Assembly (NCBI RefSeq): GCF_026107415.2
Contig: NZ_JAPCHX010000006.1
Location: 1 to 64,000 of the forward strand
Length of the DNA: 64,000 nt
Direction: 5' to 3'
Origin: Microbacterium sp. MPKO10
Lineage (GTDB): Bacteria > Actinomycetota > Actinomycetes > Actinomycetales > Microbacteriaceae
Shown here: piece after piece, positions 17,362 through 25,834 of the stretch
Layout: each line of letters begins with the position of its first letter
Position numbering within the stretch: position 1 is the stretch's first letter
Program-made: the position numbers and the translations under genes
The notes under the pieces: generated by a model
Told to the model about the DNA's origin: nothing
The model's database searches: none
What the model saw: only the letters and a program-made list of their open reading frames with translations

Positions 17362-18003
17362 ATGACGAGTGCGGAGGAGAACGCCCACGACAGTGCCGAG
17401 GTGGTGCACGGCGCATCTTCGGCAGGCGGACATGCGTGGCATGCCGAAGATGAGGTGATGACGGAGGCGATGCTCAAAGCGCTGACGCACCCCGTGCGCC
17501 GGAGAATCCTGCGGGTGCTCGGGCAGAAGGTCTACGCGCGCTCAGCAGACCTGGCCCAGGCACTCGGCGTCGCGGCGAACTCGGTCAGTTTCCACGTTCG
17601 GACCCTGGCCGATGCCGGCCTGATCGAAGAGGCCCCCGAACGCGCGCGAGACCGCCGTGATCGGGTCTGGACGCCGGTGCGAGGAGGCCTCAACGTCGGC
17701 ACCCCGGAGCATCCTGTCCGCGACGAGGTTCTCGCCGACGCTCTCATGAGAGCCATGGTCGAGGACCACTACGACCTCGTGAACCGGTCGAGTGCGAGCT
17801 GGATGGAGTTCATCGCCGGGCGCAACGCCCGAATGCGTTCAAACTTCATGCACATGAACGTCCCGATGGATGCCGAGACCGCCGAGACTTTCTTTCGGAC
17901 GATCAGTTCATTGGCCGATGAGGCAGCCGAGCGCCTCGATCCGGATGACCCGGATGTACACGTCTGGGAGATCGACGTCATTGCGGCTGACGACACCGTC
18001 TGA
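17362..18003 (+). CDS. ArsR-like winged-helix transcriptional regulator
   Basis: A 213-residue regulator. Residues about 35-110 form a winged helix-turn-helix (EAMLKALTHPVRRRILRVL, then YARSADLAQALGVAANSVSFHVRTLADAGLIEE). This matches the ArsR/HTH_20 class that represses efflux genes. No CxC metal site is visible, so it is probably not a metal sensor of the classical ArsR type. The C-terminal half (VEDHYDLVNRSSASWMEFI onward) is a helical domain of the kind seen in regulators paired with MFS pumps and may bind a ligand or dimerise. It is divergent from the MFS gene with a 14-bp-period repeat array between, so I infer autoregulation and control of the pump. Confidence 0.9.
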   Translation: MTSAEENAHDSAEVVHGASSAGGHAWHAEDEVMTEAMLKALTHPVRRRILRVLGQKVYARSADLAQALGVAANSVSFHVRTLADAGLIEEAPERARDRRDRVWTPVRGGLNVGTPEHPVRDEVLADALMRAMVEDHYDLVNRSSASWMEFIAGRNARMRSNFMHMNVPMDAETAETFFRTISSLADEAAERLDPDDPDVHVWEIDVIAADDTV

Positions 18004-18076
18004 TGACCGCGTCACCGACGCGTGCCGCTGACCTTGTGATCAGGCCCGGCGCGTCTCCTGGGCTCTCGGCGCGGCC

Positions 18077-18715
18077 TCAGACCTCGATCGACTCGCCCGG
18101 TTCCAGAGGGAAATGCTCGCCCCCGCCGCTCTCCACAACGCTCGCGATCCGTTGATTCGACATATCTTTCCCGACGCGCGAGAGCACCATCTCGTGGGTG
18201 GGAAAGCTCCGCTTCGGGGCGACCTCGGCGACGAAGTCCATCACCTCACTGATCTTCAGCCACGGCGCGCCGGCAGGAACCGCCATCAGATCGACTTCAA
18301 CGCCCTCGGGTACGGTGAAGGAATCTCCGCCGTAGTACACGGCACCGTCGATCAGCACCCCGAGGTTGTCGACGATCGGAATGGACGGGTGGATCACGGC
18401 GTGCTTTCCGCCGAAGAAGCGCAGGGAGAATGGCTCGACATCGACCTCGTCCCCGGCCTCGACCACCGTCACATCAAAGCCCTCGGCAGCCCGAGCGACA
18501 CCGGCCGGTCCAAAGATGCGCACGTTCGGATTGATCGACCGGATCCGCTGAAGCTGCTCCGGCGTCCAATGGTCGGGATGCTCGTGAGTGATGACGACGG
18601 CAACGGTTCCGGCAGCATCCGTGATCGGAGTGGTGAAAGCCCCGGGATCCACGATCAGCCGCTCTCCGTCGTTGTCGATAACGAAAGCCGCGTGCTCAAG
18701 CTTTGTGAGGTTCAT
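18077..18715 (-). CDS. MBL-fold metallo-hydrolase
   Basis: A 212-residue metallo-beta-lactamase-fold protein. The metal motif ITHEHPDHW sits at about residues 43-51 (HxHxDH). Further ligands are probably in FGGKHAVIH, YYGGDSF and FPTHEMVL. This arrangement is that of the UlaG-like/UPF0173 group of small Zn or Mn hydrolases. The substrate is unknown. It is divergent from the lipid kinase gene and convergent with the ArsR-like gene. The start has no ribosome site. Confidence 0.88.
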   Translation of the reverse strand: MNLTKLEHAAFVIDNDGERLIVDPGAFTTPITDAAGTVAVVITHEHPDHWTPEQLQRIRSINPNVRIFGPAGVARAAEGFDVTVVEAGDEVDVEPFSLRFFGGKHAVIHPSIPIVDNLGVLIDGAVYYGGDSFTVPEGVEVDLMAVPAGAPWLKISEVMDFVAEVAPKRSFPTHEMVLSRVGKDMSNQRIASVVESGGGEHFPLEPGESIEV

Positions 18716-18762
18716 ATCGCCAGTCTCGCGCCGCCCTGCGGCGACCGCAAGCGGACCGCTGA

Positions 18763-18768
18763 CATAAT
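18763..18768 (+). promoter_or_regulatory. -10 box of the lipid kinase gene
   Basis: CATAAT, 6 nt before the GTG at 18775; probably leaderless. Confidence 0.45.
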
Positions 18769-18774
18769 CCAGGT

Positions 18775-19680
18775 GTGAGTCGTGAACCGTACAGGATCGC
18801 CGTCGCGATCAACCCGGCATCCAGCTTCGGCGCGCATTCCGCCGTGGGCATGAGCCTCGTCGATGCTCTCGCTCGGCAGAATGTCGAGGTGACGACGCTC
18901 ATCGAGGCGGATGCCGAGAAGCTCGGTGCAGCCACGGCTGCCGCCGTCCGTTCGAACCCCGATGCCCTCGTCGCCGTCGGGGGAGACGGTCTTGTCAACG
19001 TGGCCATCAACGCACTCGCCGACAGCGAGGTGCCTCTCGCAATCGTCCCGACCGGCACGGGGAACGACTTCGCCCGCGGACTGGGCATCGCACGCGACAA
19101 GCCGGATGCCGCGGCACAGCGAATCCTGACTGCGCTGCGTGCTGACAGCATCCGAGTCGTCGATGTCGGTGTCGCGAGAACCGCGGCGGGTGAACGCAGG
19201 TTCGGGGGAGTCGTGTCCGTGGGGTTCGACGCCCGAGTGAACGCCAGAGCCAACGCAATGCGCTGGCCGCGCGGAGGATCGCGCTATGTTCTCGCCGTGC
19301 TGCGCGAACTCGCATCATTCCGCGCCGAGCAATTCACGGTCACTCTCGGCTCACACACCAGCACGCATGACGCGCCTTTCATCTCGATCGCCAACAACCG
19401 ATTCATCGGCGGAGGCATGGCGATCGCGCCCGATGCAGATCTCGATGACGGGCTGCTGGACGTCGTGCGGGTCGACCCCATCTCAAAGCTGGCGCTGCTC
19501 GCCTTCTTTCCTCGCGTTTTCGCGGGCACCCACACCAGGCTCGAGATCGTTCACGTCCAGCGCGTGCGGGAGATCTCACTGGCGGGCGCGAGCGTCGATG
19601 CCTATGCGGACGGCGAGAATCTCGGAACGCTGCCGGTCAGCATCCGGGTGATTCCACACGCCCTCCGTGTGATCGTGTGA
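18775..19680 (+). CDS. Diacylglycerol kinase family lipid kinase
   Basis: A 301-residue member of the DagK/YegS/sphingosine-kinase family, which phosphorylates lipid hydroxyls with ATP. Seen here are the N-terminal RIAVAINPASSFG, the nucleotide motif VAVGGDGLVNVAINALA, LAIVPTGTGNDFARGLGI, and the C-terminal-domain motif ISIANNRFIGGGMAIAPDADLDDGLLDVV. In actinobacteria such proteins make phosphatidic acid or act in phosphatidylinositol synthesis; the exact lipid is not deducible. It starts with GTG directly after a -10 box. tRNA-Glu follows after about 100 bp. Confidence 0.93.
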   Translation: MSREPYRIAVAINPASSFGAHSAVGMSLVDALARQNVEVTTLIEADAEKLGAATAAAVRSNPDALVAVGGDGLVNVAINALADSEVPLAIVPTGTGNDFARGLGIARDKPDAAAQRILTALRADSIRVVDVGVARTAAGERRFGGVVSVGFDARVNARANAMRWPRGGSRYVLAVLRELASFRAEQFTVTLGSHTSTHDAPFISIANNRFIGGGMAIAPDADLDDGLLDVVRVDPISKLALLAFFPRVFAGTHTRLEIVHVQRVREISLAGASVDAYADGENLGTLPVSIRVIPHALRVIV

Positions 19681-19731
19681 AGCCGTGCGTTGATGCCGAC
19701 ACGCCCGGCATGTGCGCTGCGGGCGCGTGAT

Positions 19732-19761
19732 TTGTTGGCATGTGTTGTTCTGTGGCATACT
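19732..19761 (+). promoter_or_regulatory. Promoter of tRNA-Glu
   Basis: CATACT (19756-19761) is a plausible -10 box. The -35 is either TTGTTG (19732-19737, 18-bp spacer) or TTGGCA (19735-19740, 15-bp spacer). Confidence 0.5.
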
Positions 19762-19777
19762 CATGGAGTTGTTTTCA

Positions 19778-19850
19778 GGCCCCATCGTCTAGCGGCCTAG
19801 GACGCCGCCCTCTCACGGCGGTAACGCGGGTTCAAATCCCGCTGGGGTCA
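19778..19850 (+). tRNA. tRNA-Glu (anticodon CTC)
   Basis: Acceptor GGCCCCA/TGGGGTC (one G-U pair), D-arm GTCT..GGAC, anticodon stem CCGCC/GGCGG around CTCTCAC (anticodon CTC, reading GAG), and T-arm GCGGG/CCCGC with loop TTCAAAT. CCA is not encoded. It is followed within 8 nt by a strong terminator. Confidence 0.96.
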
Positions 19851-19857
19851 CAATCTG

Positions 19858-19898
19858 AAAATCGCCTCCAGGATGCACGCGTCCGGGAGGCGATTTTT
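19858..19898 (+). terminator. Intrinsic terminator of tRNA-Glu
   Basis: A perfect 12-bp stem (AAAATCGCCTCC 19858-19869 / GGAGGCGATTTT 19886-19897) ends in a run of five T. It has a 16-nt loop. Confidence 0.88.
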
Positions 19899-20058
19899 GT
19901 ATCTGCGTTCAGCGCCATCACGCCTCGGCAACGTTTTCAGTGTCGGTGCCCGAAACGTTTGCAGACGTGATTATGCTGAATGCATTGCACTACAGCAACG
20001 TCGCTGGCTACACGTGTGTCGGCGGCGTCTTCCCCCAACCAAGAAGGGATGTACCCAA

Positions 20059-21690
20059 ATGGCATCCGGAAAGTCCACGGCCCGACGTGTTGTGACTGCG
20101 ACGGCGGGTCTTGCCGTCGCCACGCTCGCGCTCGCCGGCTGTTCAGGAAGTTCAGGAGACGATGGCGGATCCGGCGGTGATGGCGGGCCGATCGTGATCG
20201 GCACAACCGACAAGATCACGACCATCGACCCGGCTGGCTCCTATGACAACGGCTCGTTCGCCGTCATGAACCAGATCTACCCGTTCCTCATGAACACCCC
20301 CTACGGCAGCCCCGACGTCGAGCCCGACATCGCCGAGTCGGCGGAGTTCACATCGCCGAACGAATACACCGTCACGCTCAAAGACGGCCTGACATTCGCA
20401 AACGGCAACGAGCTCACGTCGTCTGATGTGAAGTTCAGTTTCGAGCGCACACTGAAGATTGACGACCCCAACGGCCCGGCATCGCTGCTCAACAATGTCG
20501 ACAGCATCGAGGCCCCCGATGACCTCACCGTCGTATTCACGCTCAAGAGTGAGAACGACCAGACGTTCCCCCAGGTGCTTTCAAGCCCCGCGGGTCCGAT
20601 CGTTGACGAGGACGTGTTCTCGGCAGACGAGCTGACGCCGGACAAGGACATCGTCGACGGGAAGGCGTTCGCTGGCCAGTACTCCATCGAGAGCTACGAC
20701 TTCAACAACCTCATCCAGTACAAGGCGAACCCTGATTACCAGGGCGTGCTCGGTGCCGCAGAGAACGACGTCGTCAATGTCAAGTACTACTCGGAGTCGT
20801 CGAACCTGAAGCTTGCTGTGCAAGAGGGCGACATCGACGTGGCGTACCGCAGCCTGTCGGCGACCGACGTCGAAGACCTCAAGGGCAACGACAACGTCAA
20901 GGTGACGAGCGGCCCCGGCGGCGAGATTCGCTACATCGTGTTCAACTTCGACACGATGCCGTTCGGTGCGAAGGCGGACGGAGCCGACGAGGCGAAGGCG
21001 CTCGCAGTGCGCCAGGCGATGGCCGATCTCATCGACCGTGACCAGATCGCCGAGCAGGTGTACAAGGGCACATACACGCCGCTGTACTCCTACATTCCGG
21101 ACGGACTGACCGGTGCCACCGAGTCGCTGAAGCCGCTGTACGGAGACGGTGAGGGTGGCCCGGATGCTGACAAGGCGAAGCAGCGTCTCGAGGACGCCGG
21201 TGTTGAGACGCCAGTCAAGCTCAGCATTCAGTACTCGAACGACCACTACGGTCCGTCGTCCGCCGATGAATATGCGCTGATCAAGTCTCAGCTCGAGGCT
21301 GACGGGCTGTTCAGCGTCGATCTTCAGACAACGGAATGGGTGCAGTACTCGAAGGACCGCACGGCTGACGTGTACCCGATGTACCAGCTGGGATGGTTCC
21401 CGGACTACTCGGATGCCGCGAACTACCTGCAGCCGTTCTTCAGCAAAGAGAACTTCTTGCTGAACCACTATGACAACGCGGAGGTGCAGGACCTCATCGA
21501 CCAGCAGTTGGTCGAGCAGGATCCCGACGCTCGCGCGAAGCTCATCGAGCAGATCCAGGACGTCGCGGCCAAGACGCTGCCGACGCTTCCCTACCTGCAG
21601 GGTGCGCAGATCGCCGTATCAGGCTCCGACGTTGAGGGAATCACTCTCGACGCGTCGTTCAAGTTCCGCTACGCGCCGATCCACAAGTAG
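20059..21690 (+). CDS. ABC transporter substrate-binding lipoprotein (peptide/nickel family 5)
   Basis: A 543-residue extracellular solute-binding protein for di/oligopeptides or similar ligands. The N-terminus is a lipoprotein signal peptide: basic STARRV, hydrophobic stretch, lipobox LALAGC with Cys about residue 28. A Gly/Asp/Ser-rich linker follows, then the family-5 domain starting at IVIGTTDKITTIDPAGSYDNGS. The frame is open upstream, but the ATG at 20059 has the ribosome site AAGAAGGG and the correct signal peptide. It heads an operon with two permeases and a fused ATPase. Aspartate-rich sequence and a DPP-like layout suggest a peptide importer; the ligand is unknown. Confidence 0.93.
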   Translation: MASGKSTARRVVTATAGLAVATLALAGCSGSSGDDGGSGGDGGPIVIGTTDKITTIDPAGSYDNGSFAVMNQIYPFLMNTPYGSPDVEPDIAESAEFTSPNEYTVTLKDGLTFANGNELTSSDVKFSFERTLKIDDPNGPASLLNNVDSIEAPDDLTVVFTLKSENDQTFPQVLSSPAGPIVDEDVFSADELTPDKDIVDGKAFAGQYSIESYDFNNLIQYKANPDYQGVLGAAENDVVNVKYYSESSNLKLAVQEGDIDVAYRSLSATDVEDLKGNDNVKVTSGPGGEIRYIVFNFDTMPFGAKADGADEAKALAVRQAMADLIDRDQIAEQVYKGTYTPLYSYIPDGLTGATESLKPLYGDGEGGPDADKAKQRLEDAGVETPVKLSIQYSNDHYGPSSADEYALIKSQLEADGLFSVDLQTTEWVQYSKDRTADVYPMYQLGWFPDYSDAANYLQPFFSKENFLLNHYDNAEVQDLIDQQLVEQDPDARAKLIEQIQDVAAKTLPTLPYLQGAQIAVSGSDVEGITLDASFKFRYAPIHK

Positions 21691-21880
21691 TAGCTCAGCC
21701 TGGTGTGGGGCGGATGCTGTACCCGCATCCGCCCCGCGCCGGGCGAGCAATCCGTTCGTCCCCAGTTAGGCAGGTGGAACGCTGACTTCCCCGAGCGCAC
21801 AACCCAGCGGCTCCGTTGCGCAGACCGCGCCCTCCGCGAAATCGGGAGGAGGGGGAGGGAGCCTGTGGCGATATATCGTC

Positions 21881-22876
21881 GTGCGGTTTCTCCTCATCAT
21901 TCCGACGATCTTCATTCTCGTCACCCTTGTGTTCGTGCTTATGCGCACGACCGGCGATCCGATCACAGCCGCTCTCGGTGGCCGACTCACACCGGATCAG
22001 CTTGCCGAGCGCATCCATAACGCTGGCTACGATCGCCCCGTCATCGTTCAGTACTTCGAGTACCTGGGCGGTTTGCTCCGCGGCGACTTCGGCACGACGA
22101 TCAGCGATCATCGTCCGGTCACCGAGATCCTCCTCACCTATGGCTCTGCGACCCTCGAGCTGGCGATCTATGGCCTGATTGTGGCTTTCATCGTCGGCAT
22201 TCCGCTCGGCATGTGGGCAGCGTACCGCCGTGACAAGGCATCGGATGCCGTCCTGCGCATCCTGGCCATCCTGTTTTACGCCACACCAGTGTTCTTCGCC
22301 GGGATGCTGCTCAAACTCATCTTCTCTGTGGGTCTGGGCATCCTTCCCGTCTCCGGCAGAGCGAGTACGCGAACCGAGTTGAATATTCAGTTCCTCGACA
22401 ATCCCACGGGCATCCACCTGATCGATGCGTTCCGCCTGGGCGACCCCGATGCGGTCGGTGACGTTCTGAGCCATGCTGCTCTGCCCGCCATTGCCCTCGG
22501 GCTTCTCACTGCCGGTGTGTTTCTGAGACTCGTGCGCACGAACATGATCGGAACGCTGACGAAGGACTACGTGGATGCTGCGCGCTCACGCGGCGTGAGT
22601 GAGTTCCGCCTGGTCCGCACACATGCTTATCGCCCCGCGCTGATTCCCATCATCACCGTCATGGGCATGCAGATCGCGCTGATGCTGGCGGGGGCGGTGC
22701 TGACCGAGACCACCTTCGAATGGAAAGGCCTCGGGTTCATGCTCGTGCAATACCTCCAATCACGCGATTTCGTCGCCGTGCAGGGCATCGTCGTGCTACT
22801 GGCCGTGATCGTCGCCATCACCAACTTCATCGTCGACATCATCGCGGCGCTGATCGACCCGAGAGTGAGGTATTGA
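21881..22876 (+). CDS. ABC transporter permease, DppB type (start probably further upstream)
   Basis: An inner-membrane permease of the peptide/nickel importer family with about six membrane helices. It has the DppB loop GDPITAALGGRLTPDQLAERIHNAGYDRPVIVQY and the coupling motif DYVDAARSRGVSEFRLVRTHAYRPALIP. The first standard start codon is GTG 21881, giving 331 residues, but it cuts off the first residues of helix 1 (WRYIVV precede it in frame). The frame is open back to 21770. An AGGCAGGTGG ribosome-site-like stretch precedes a CTG at 21782, which would give 364 residues with a natural-looking Ser/Ala/Gly-rich N-terminus. I suspect a CTG start but give the conservative coordinate. Confidence 0.9.
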   Translation: MRFLLIIPTIFILVTLVFVLMRTTGDPITAALGGRLTPDQLAERIHNAGYDRPVIVQYFEYLGGLLRGDFGTTISDHRPVTEILLTYGSATLELAIYGLIVAFIVGIPLGMWAAYRRDKASDAVLRILAILFYATPVFFAGMLLKLIFSVGLGILPVSGRASTRTELNIQFLDNPTGIHLIDAFRLGDPDAVGDVLSHAALPAIALGLLTAGVFLRLVRTNMIGTLTKDYVDAARSRGVSEFRLVRTHAYRPALIPIITVMGMQIALMLAGAVLTETTFEWKGLGFMLVQYLQSRDFVAVQGIVVLLAVIVAITNFIVDIIAALIDPRVRY

Positions 22877-22877
22877 C

Positions 22878-23921
22878 ATGACCACTCAGACGGGAACTCC
22901 ACGACGCTCACTTCTCGATCGTCTGCCCATCCTGCGCCAGCTGAGGCAGAGCTATGGCATTCAACGCGGCATGCTGATCGCGGGCCTCGCCATCACGATT
23001 GTGTTCGCGATTGTCGCCATCTTCGCCCCATGGCTCGCACCCTATGGGTACGCGCAGCTCAGTGACGATAACGGCGGATTCGGGGCACAGCAGCCACCGA
23101 GCGCCGCGCATCTGTTCGGAACCACGGTCGGCGGATTCGACGTGCTCTCCCGAGTGCTCTGGGGCGCTCAGACCGCGGCGCTCGTCGTCATCGTGGCCGT
23201 CGTCTTATCGATCTTCATCGGCGTGATCCTCGGCCTGCTGTCTGGATACTTCGGCGGTTGGATCGACCGCGTGCTCGTCGTTATCTGCGACGCGATATAC
23301 GCCTTTCCGTCTCTGCTCCTCGCGATCGTCATCTCGATTGCGATCTCGGGCGGCAGATCCAACCTCATTGGGGGAATCCTGACGGCGGCGATGTCGATCA
23401 CCGTCGTATTCATCCCGCAGTATTTCCGGGTGATCCGCGCGGAGACCGTGCGCATCAAGGCGGAGGCGTTCGTCGAGTCGGCCAAAGTGCTCGGCGCGAG
23501 CAACGTCCGCATCATGAGCCTGCACGTGTTCCGCAACGCCACACGCACGCTGCCGCTCATCTTCACGCTGAACGCATCCGAGGCAATCCTGACCCTCGCC
23601 GGGTTGGGCTTCCTCGGCTTCGGCATCGAGCCGACAGCAGCATCCGAATGGGGTTATGACCTCAACAAGGCGCTCGCCGACGTTTCGAGCGGGATCTGGT
23701 GGACCTCCATCGGCCCCGGTCTCGGCATCGTGCTCGCCGTGCTGGGCATGACCCTCGTGGGCGAGAGCCTCAACGACCTCAACGATCCGCGGCTGCGCGG
23801 GCGCCGCGTTGTCGCTGCGGACTCCGGCGAGATGGTCGAGACGAGTGTCGTTCCGGCTGTCGGCACACACGACGCTTCCGAGGGCGATAACGACGACGCG
23901 AGCGAGGGAGAACGACAATGA
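22878..23921 (+). CDS. ABC transporter permease, DppC type
   Basis: A 347-residue second permease of the importer. A short cytoplasmic N-terminus is followed by helix 1 (MLIAGLAITIVFAIVAIFAPWLAPYGYAQL). A periplasmic loop with HLFGTTVGGFDVLSRVLWGA (the OppC 'GTD..GRD' region) leads to five more helices. The coupling loop is AFVESAKVLGASNVRIMSLHVFRN. The C-terminal tail is long, acidic and probably disordered (about the last 40 residues, rich in Glu/Asp/Ser). It lies one base after the DppB stop and overlaps the ATPase start by 4 nt. Confidence 0.94.
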   Translation: MTTQTGTPRRSLLDRLPILRQLRQSYGIQRGMLIAGLAITIVFAIVAIFAPWLAPYGYAQLSDDNGGFGAQQPPSAAHLFGTTVGGFDVLSRVLWGAQTAALVVIVAVVLSIFIGVILGLLSGYFGGWIDRVLVVICDAIYAFPSLLLAIVISIAISGGRSNLIGGILTAAMSITVVFIPQYFRVIRAETVRIKAEAFVESAKVLGASNVRIMSLHVFRNATRTLPLIFTLNASEAILTLAGLGFLGFGIEPTAASEWGYDLNKALADVSSGIWWTSIGPGLGIVLAVLGMTLVGESLNDLNDPRLRGRRVVAADSGEMVETSVVPAVGTHDASEGDNDDASEGERQ

Positions 23922-25603
23922 GCAACGACATCCTGCAGATTACAGATCTGAACGTCGCGTTCTCGTCGGATGCCGGGGCGGTTCGCGCAGTCGACGGTGT
24001 CTCACTGACGGTGGGGCAGCGAGAGGTCGTGGCGATCGTGGGGGAATCCGGGAGCGGGAAGACCGTGACGGCGAAGACCATCCTCGGTCTGCTGCCGGAA
24101 ACAGCGACCAGTTCGGGGGCCGTCGTCGTGCGCAGTCGTGAAGGCGACCGTGAGAGCGACGTCATCTCTGTATCGAAGAATCGTCTTCGACAGATTCGGG
24201 GAGACGACGTCTCCATGGTCTTCCAAGAGCCGTCGACGGCGCTGAATCCCGTCTTCACCGTCGGGTGGCAGATCGCCGAGGGGCTCAGGGCGCATAATTC
24301 GAAGCTCAAGAGGTCAGAGGCCAGGACGCGAGCGATCGATATTCTGCGGCGGGTCGGCATTCCAGACCCCGAGACCCGCGTCGACTACTTCCCGCACCAA
24401 TTCTCCGGCGGTCAGAAGCAGCGCGTCGTCATTGCCATGGCACTCGTTCTCGATCCGGGGCTCATCGTCGCGGACGAGCCGACGACGGCGCTCGACGTGA
24501 CCGTGCAGGCCGAGATCCTTGATCTGCTGCGGCGGTGCCGTGACGAATTCGACACATCGATCGTCCTCATCACACACAATATGGGCGTCGTCGCCGATCT
24601 GGCCGATCGTGTCGTCGTCATGTATCAGGGTGAGGTCGTCGAAGAGAACGAGGCACGGGCACTTTTCGCAAGCCCGAAGCATGACTACACCAAGAAGCTC
24701 CTGGGGGCCGTTCCCCGCATCGGTCAGAGCATCGAGGTCGCCGATCGACGTGCGCCCGACCGCGAAGCGACGCCGATCGTCGAGGCGACGGATCTGCACA
24801 TCCAGTATCCGGGCCGACTGGGGAGGCCGGGCTTCATGGCTGTCGATGGCGTCTCGTTCCGCATCGCACCGGGAGAAGTCCTGGGCCTCGTGGGTGAGTC
24901 CGGGTCGGGAAAGACCACGATCGGTCGCGCCATCGCAGGTCTCACCCGCGTGACCGGCGGCTCACTTCAGGTACTCGGCGCCGAGATGAACGGCGTCAAG
25001 GAGCGCAGCTTCAAGAAGCAGCGCTCGCGGATCGGTTTCGTTTTCCAGGATCCGGCCTCGAGCTTCAATCCGCTGCTCTCCATTGAGGATTGCGTGGCCG
25101 AGCCGTTCCGCGTTCATCGGCGAGACATGACCGATGCGCAGATCGAAGCGAAAGTCGCTGAGCTTCTGGAAGCCGTTCAGCTCCCGCGGGCCTATGCGAA
25201 GCGGTTTCCGCACGAGCTCTCCGGCGGTCAGCGCCAGCGGGCAAGCCTCGCACGAGGACTCGCCCTTGACCCCGAACTGCTGATCGCAGACGAGCCGACG
25301 AGTGCCCTGGACGTTTCCGTGCAGGAGCGCGTGCTTGAGCTCTTCGCCGAGCTGCAGGGAGAACTTGGCTTCGCCGCACTGTTCATCAGCCACGACCTCG
25401 CTGTCGTTGACATCCTCTCCGACCGCATCGCCGTGATGTATCACGGTCGGATCGTCGAGGACGGAACAGGTGCTGAAGTCCTGGGAAATCCTACTGACCC
25501 CTACACACAGCGTCTTCTCGCCTCGCTGCCCGTTCCGGATCCGGCAGAGCAGGAAGTGCGTCGCACCGCGCTTGCCGCGATCATCGCGGAAGAGCGGGCC
25601 TGA
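23918..25603 (+). CDS. Fused double ATP-binding protein of the peptide ABC importer
   Basis: A 561-residue protein combining DppD- and DppF-like ATPases in one chain. Domain 1 (about 1-275) has Walker A GESGSGKT, signature FSGGQKQRV and Walker [13 protein letters not shown]. Domain 2 (about 285-560) has a second GESGSGKT, signature LSGGQRQRA and [12 protein letters not shown]. Both end in the family's oligopeptide C-terminal stretch ([26 protein letters not shown]). Both sites look catalytically complete. The fusion fixes ATPase stoichiometry at one chain per transporter, common in actinobacteria. Start ATGA overlaps the upstream permease. A hairpin follows the stop. Confidence 0.95.
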   Translation: MSNDILQITDLNVAFSSDAGAVRAVDGVSLTVGQREVVAIVGESGSGKTVTAKTILGLLPETATSSGAVVVRSREGDRESDVISVSKNRLRQIRGDDVSMVFQEPSTALNPVFTVGWQIAEGLRAHNSKLKRSEARTRAIDILRRVGIPDPETRVDYFPHQFSGGQKQRVVIAMALVLDPGLIVADEPTTALDVTVQAEILDLLRRCRDEFDTSIVLITHNMGVVADLADRVVVMYQGEVVEENEARALFASPKHDYTKKLLGAVPRIGQSIEVADRRAPDREATPIVEATDLHIQYPGRLGRPGFMAVDGVSFRIAPGEVLGLVGESGSGKTTIGRAIAGLTRVTGGSLQVLGAEMNGVKERSFKKQRSRIGFVFQDPASSFNPLLSIEDCVAEPFRVHRRDMTDAQIEAKVAELLEAVQLPRAYAKRFPHELSGGQRQRASLARGLALDPELLIADEPTSALDVSVQERVLELFAELQGELGFAALFISHDLAVVDILSDRIAVMYHGRIVEDGTGAEVLGNPTDPYTQRLLASLPVPDPAEQEVRRTALAAIIAEERA

Positions 25604-25612
25604 CGGCCGGTG

Positions 25613-25654
25613 CGCCGTTCGGTGCGTGGTCCTTCGACGGCGCACTGAACGGCG
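25613..25654 (+). terminator. Long hairpin after the peptide ABC operon
   Basis: A 14-bp stem with one G-U pair (CGCCGTTCGGTGCG 25613-25626 / CGCACTGAACGGCG 25641-25654) and a 14-nt loop, 10 nt after the stop codon. There is no T-tract, as is frequent for actinobacterial terminators. Confidence 0.6.
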
Positions 25655-25685
25655 TGTGCGGGGGAGCACGCACTGCGGCATCCGT

Positions 25686-25691
25686 TAGAGT
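25686..25691 (+). promoter_or_regulatory. -10 box of the terC transcript
   Basis: TAGAGT places the transcription start near 25698, directly at the 5' edge of the riboswitch. Confidence 0.5.
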
Positions 25692-25698
25692 GGTGACA

Positions 25699-25800
25699 GC
25701 GAAGGGGAGTATCCCGTTTCGCGGCGTCCGTCAGGACGGGTCACAACAGGGTGATCCCGGGTGCCGCGCCGATGTGTGTCGGGGGAGAGACTTTCGACGT
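25699..25800 (+). ncRNA. yybP-ykoY (manganese) riboswitch upstream of terC
   Basis: The conserved elements of the yybP-ykoY aptamer are present in order: GAAGGGGAGTA at the 5' edge (about 25701-25711), an internal stem-loop around GTCCGTCAGGAC, AACAGGG with CCCGGG, and the 3' signature GGGGGAGAGACTTTCG (25781-25796) that closes the P1 helix. The class senses Mn2+ and commonly precedes TerC-family and Mn-exporter genes (established). The position between a -10 box and a terC gene fits exactly. Downstream, CTTTCGCGAAAG (25813-25824) can form a hairpin over the AAAGG ribosome site of terC, and its CGAAAG can also pair with the aptamer's CTTTCG. This suggests control of translation initiation (inference). 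Confidence 0.88.
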
Positions 25801-25834
25801 TTCACGCACCCTCTTTCGCGAAAGGCATCGCCGC

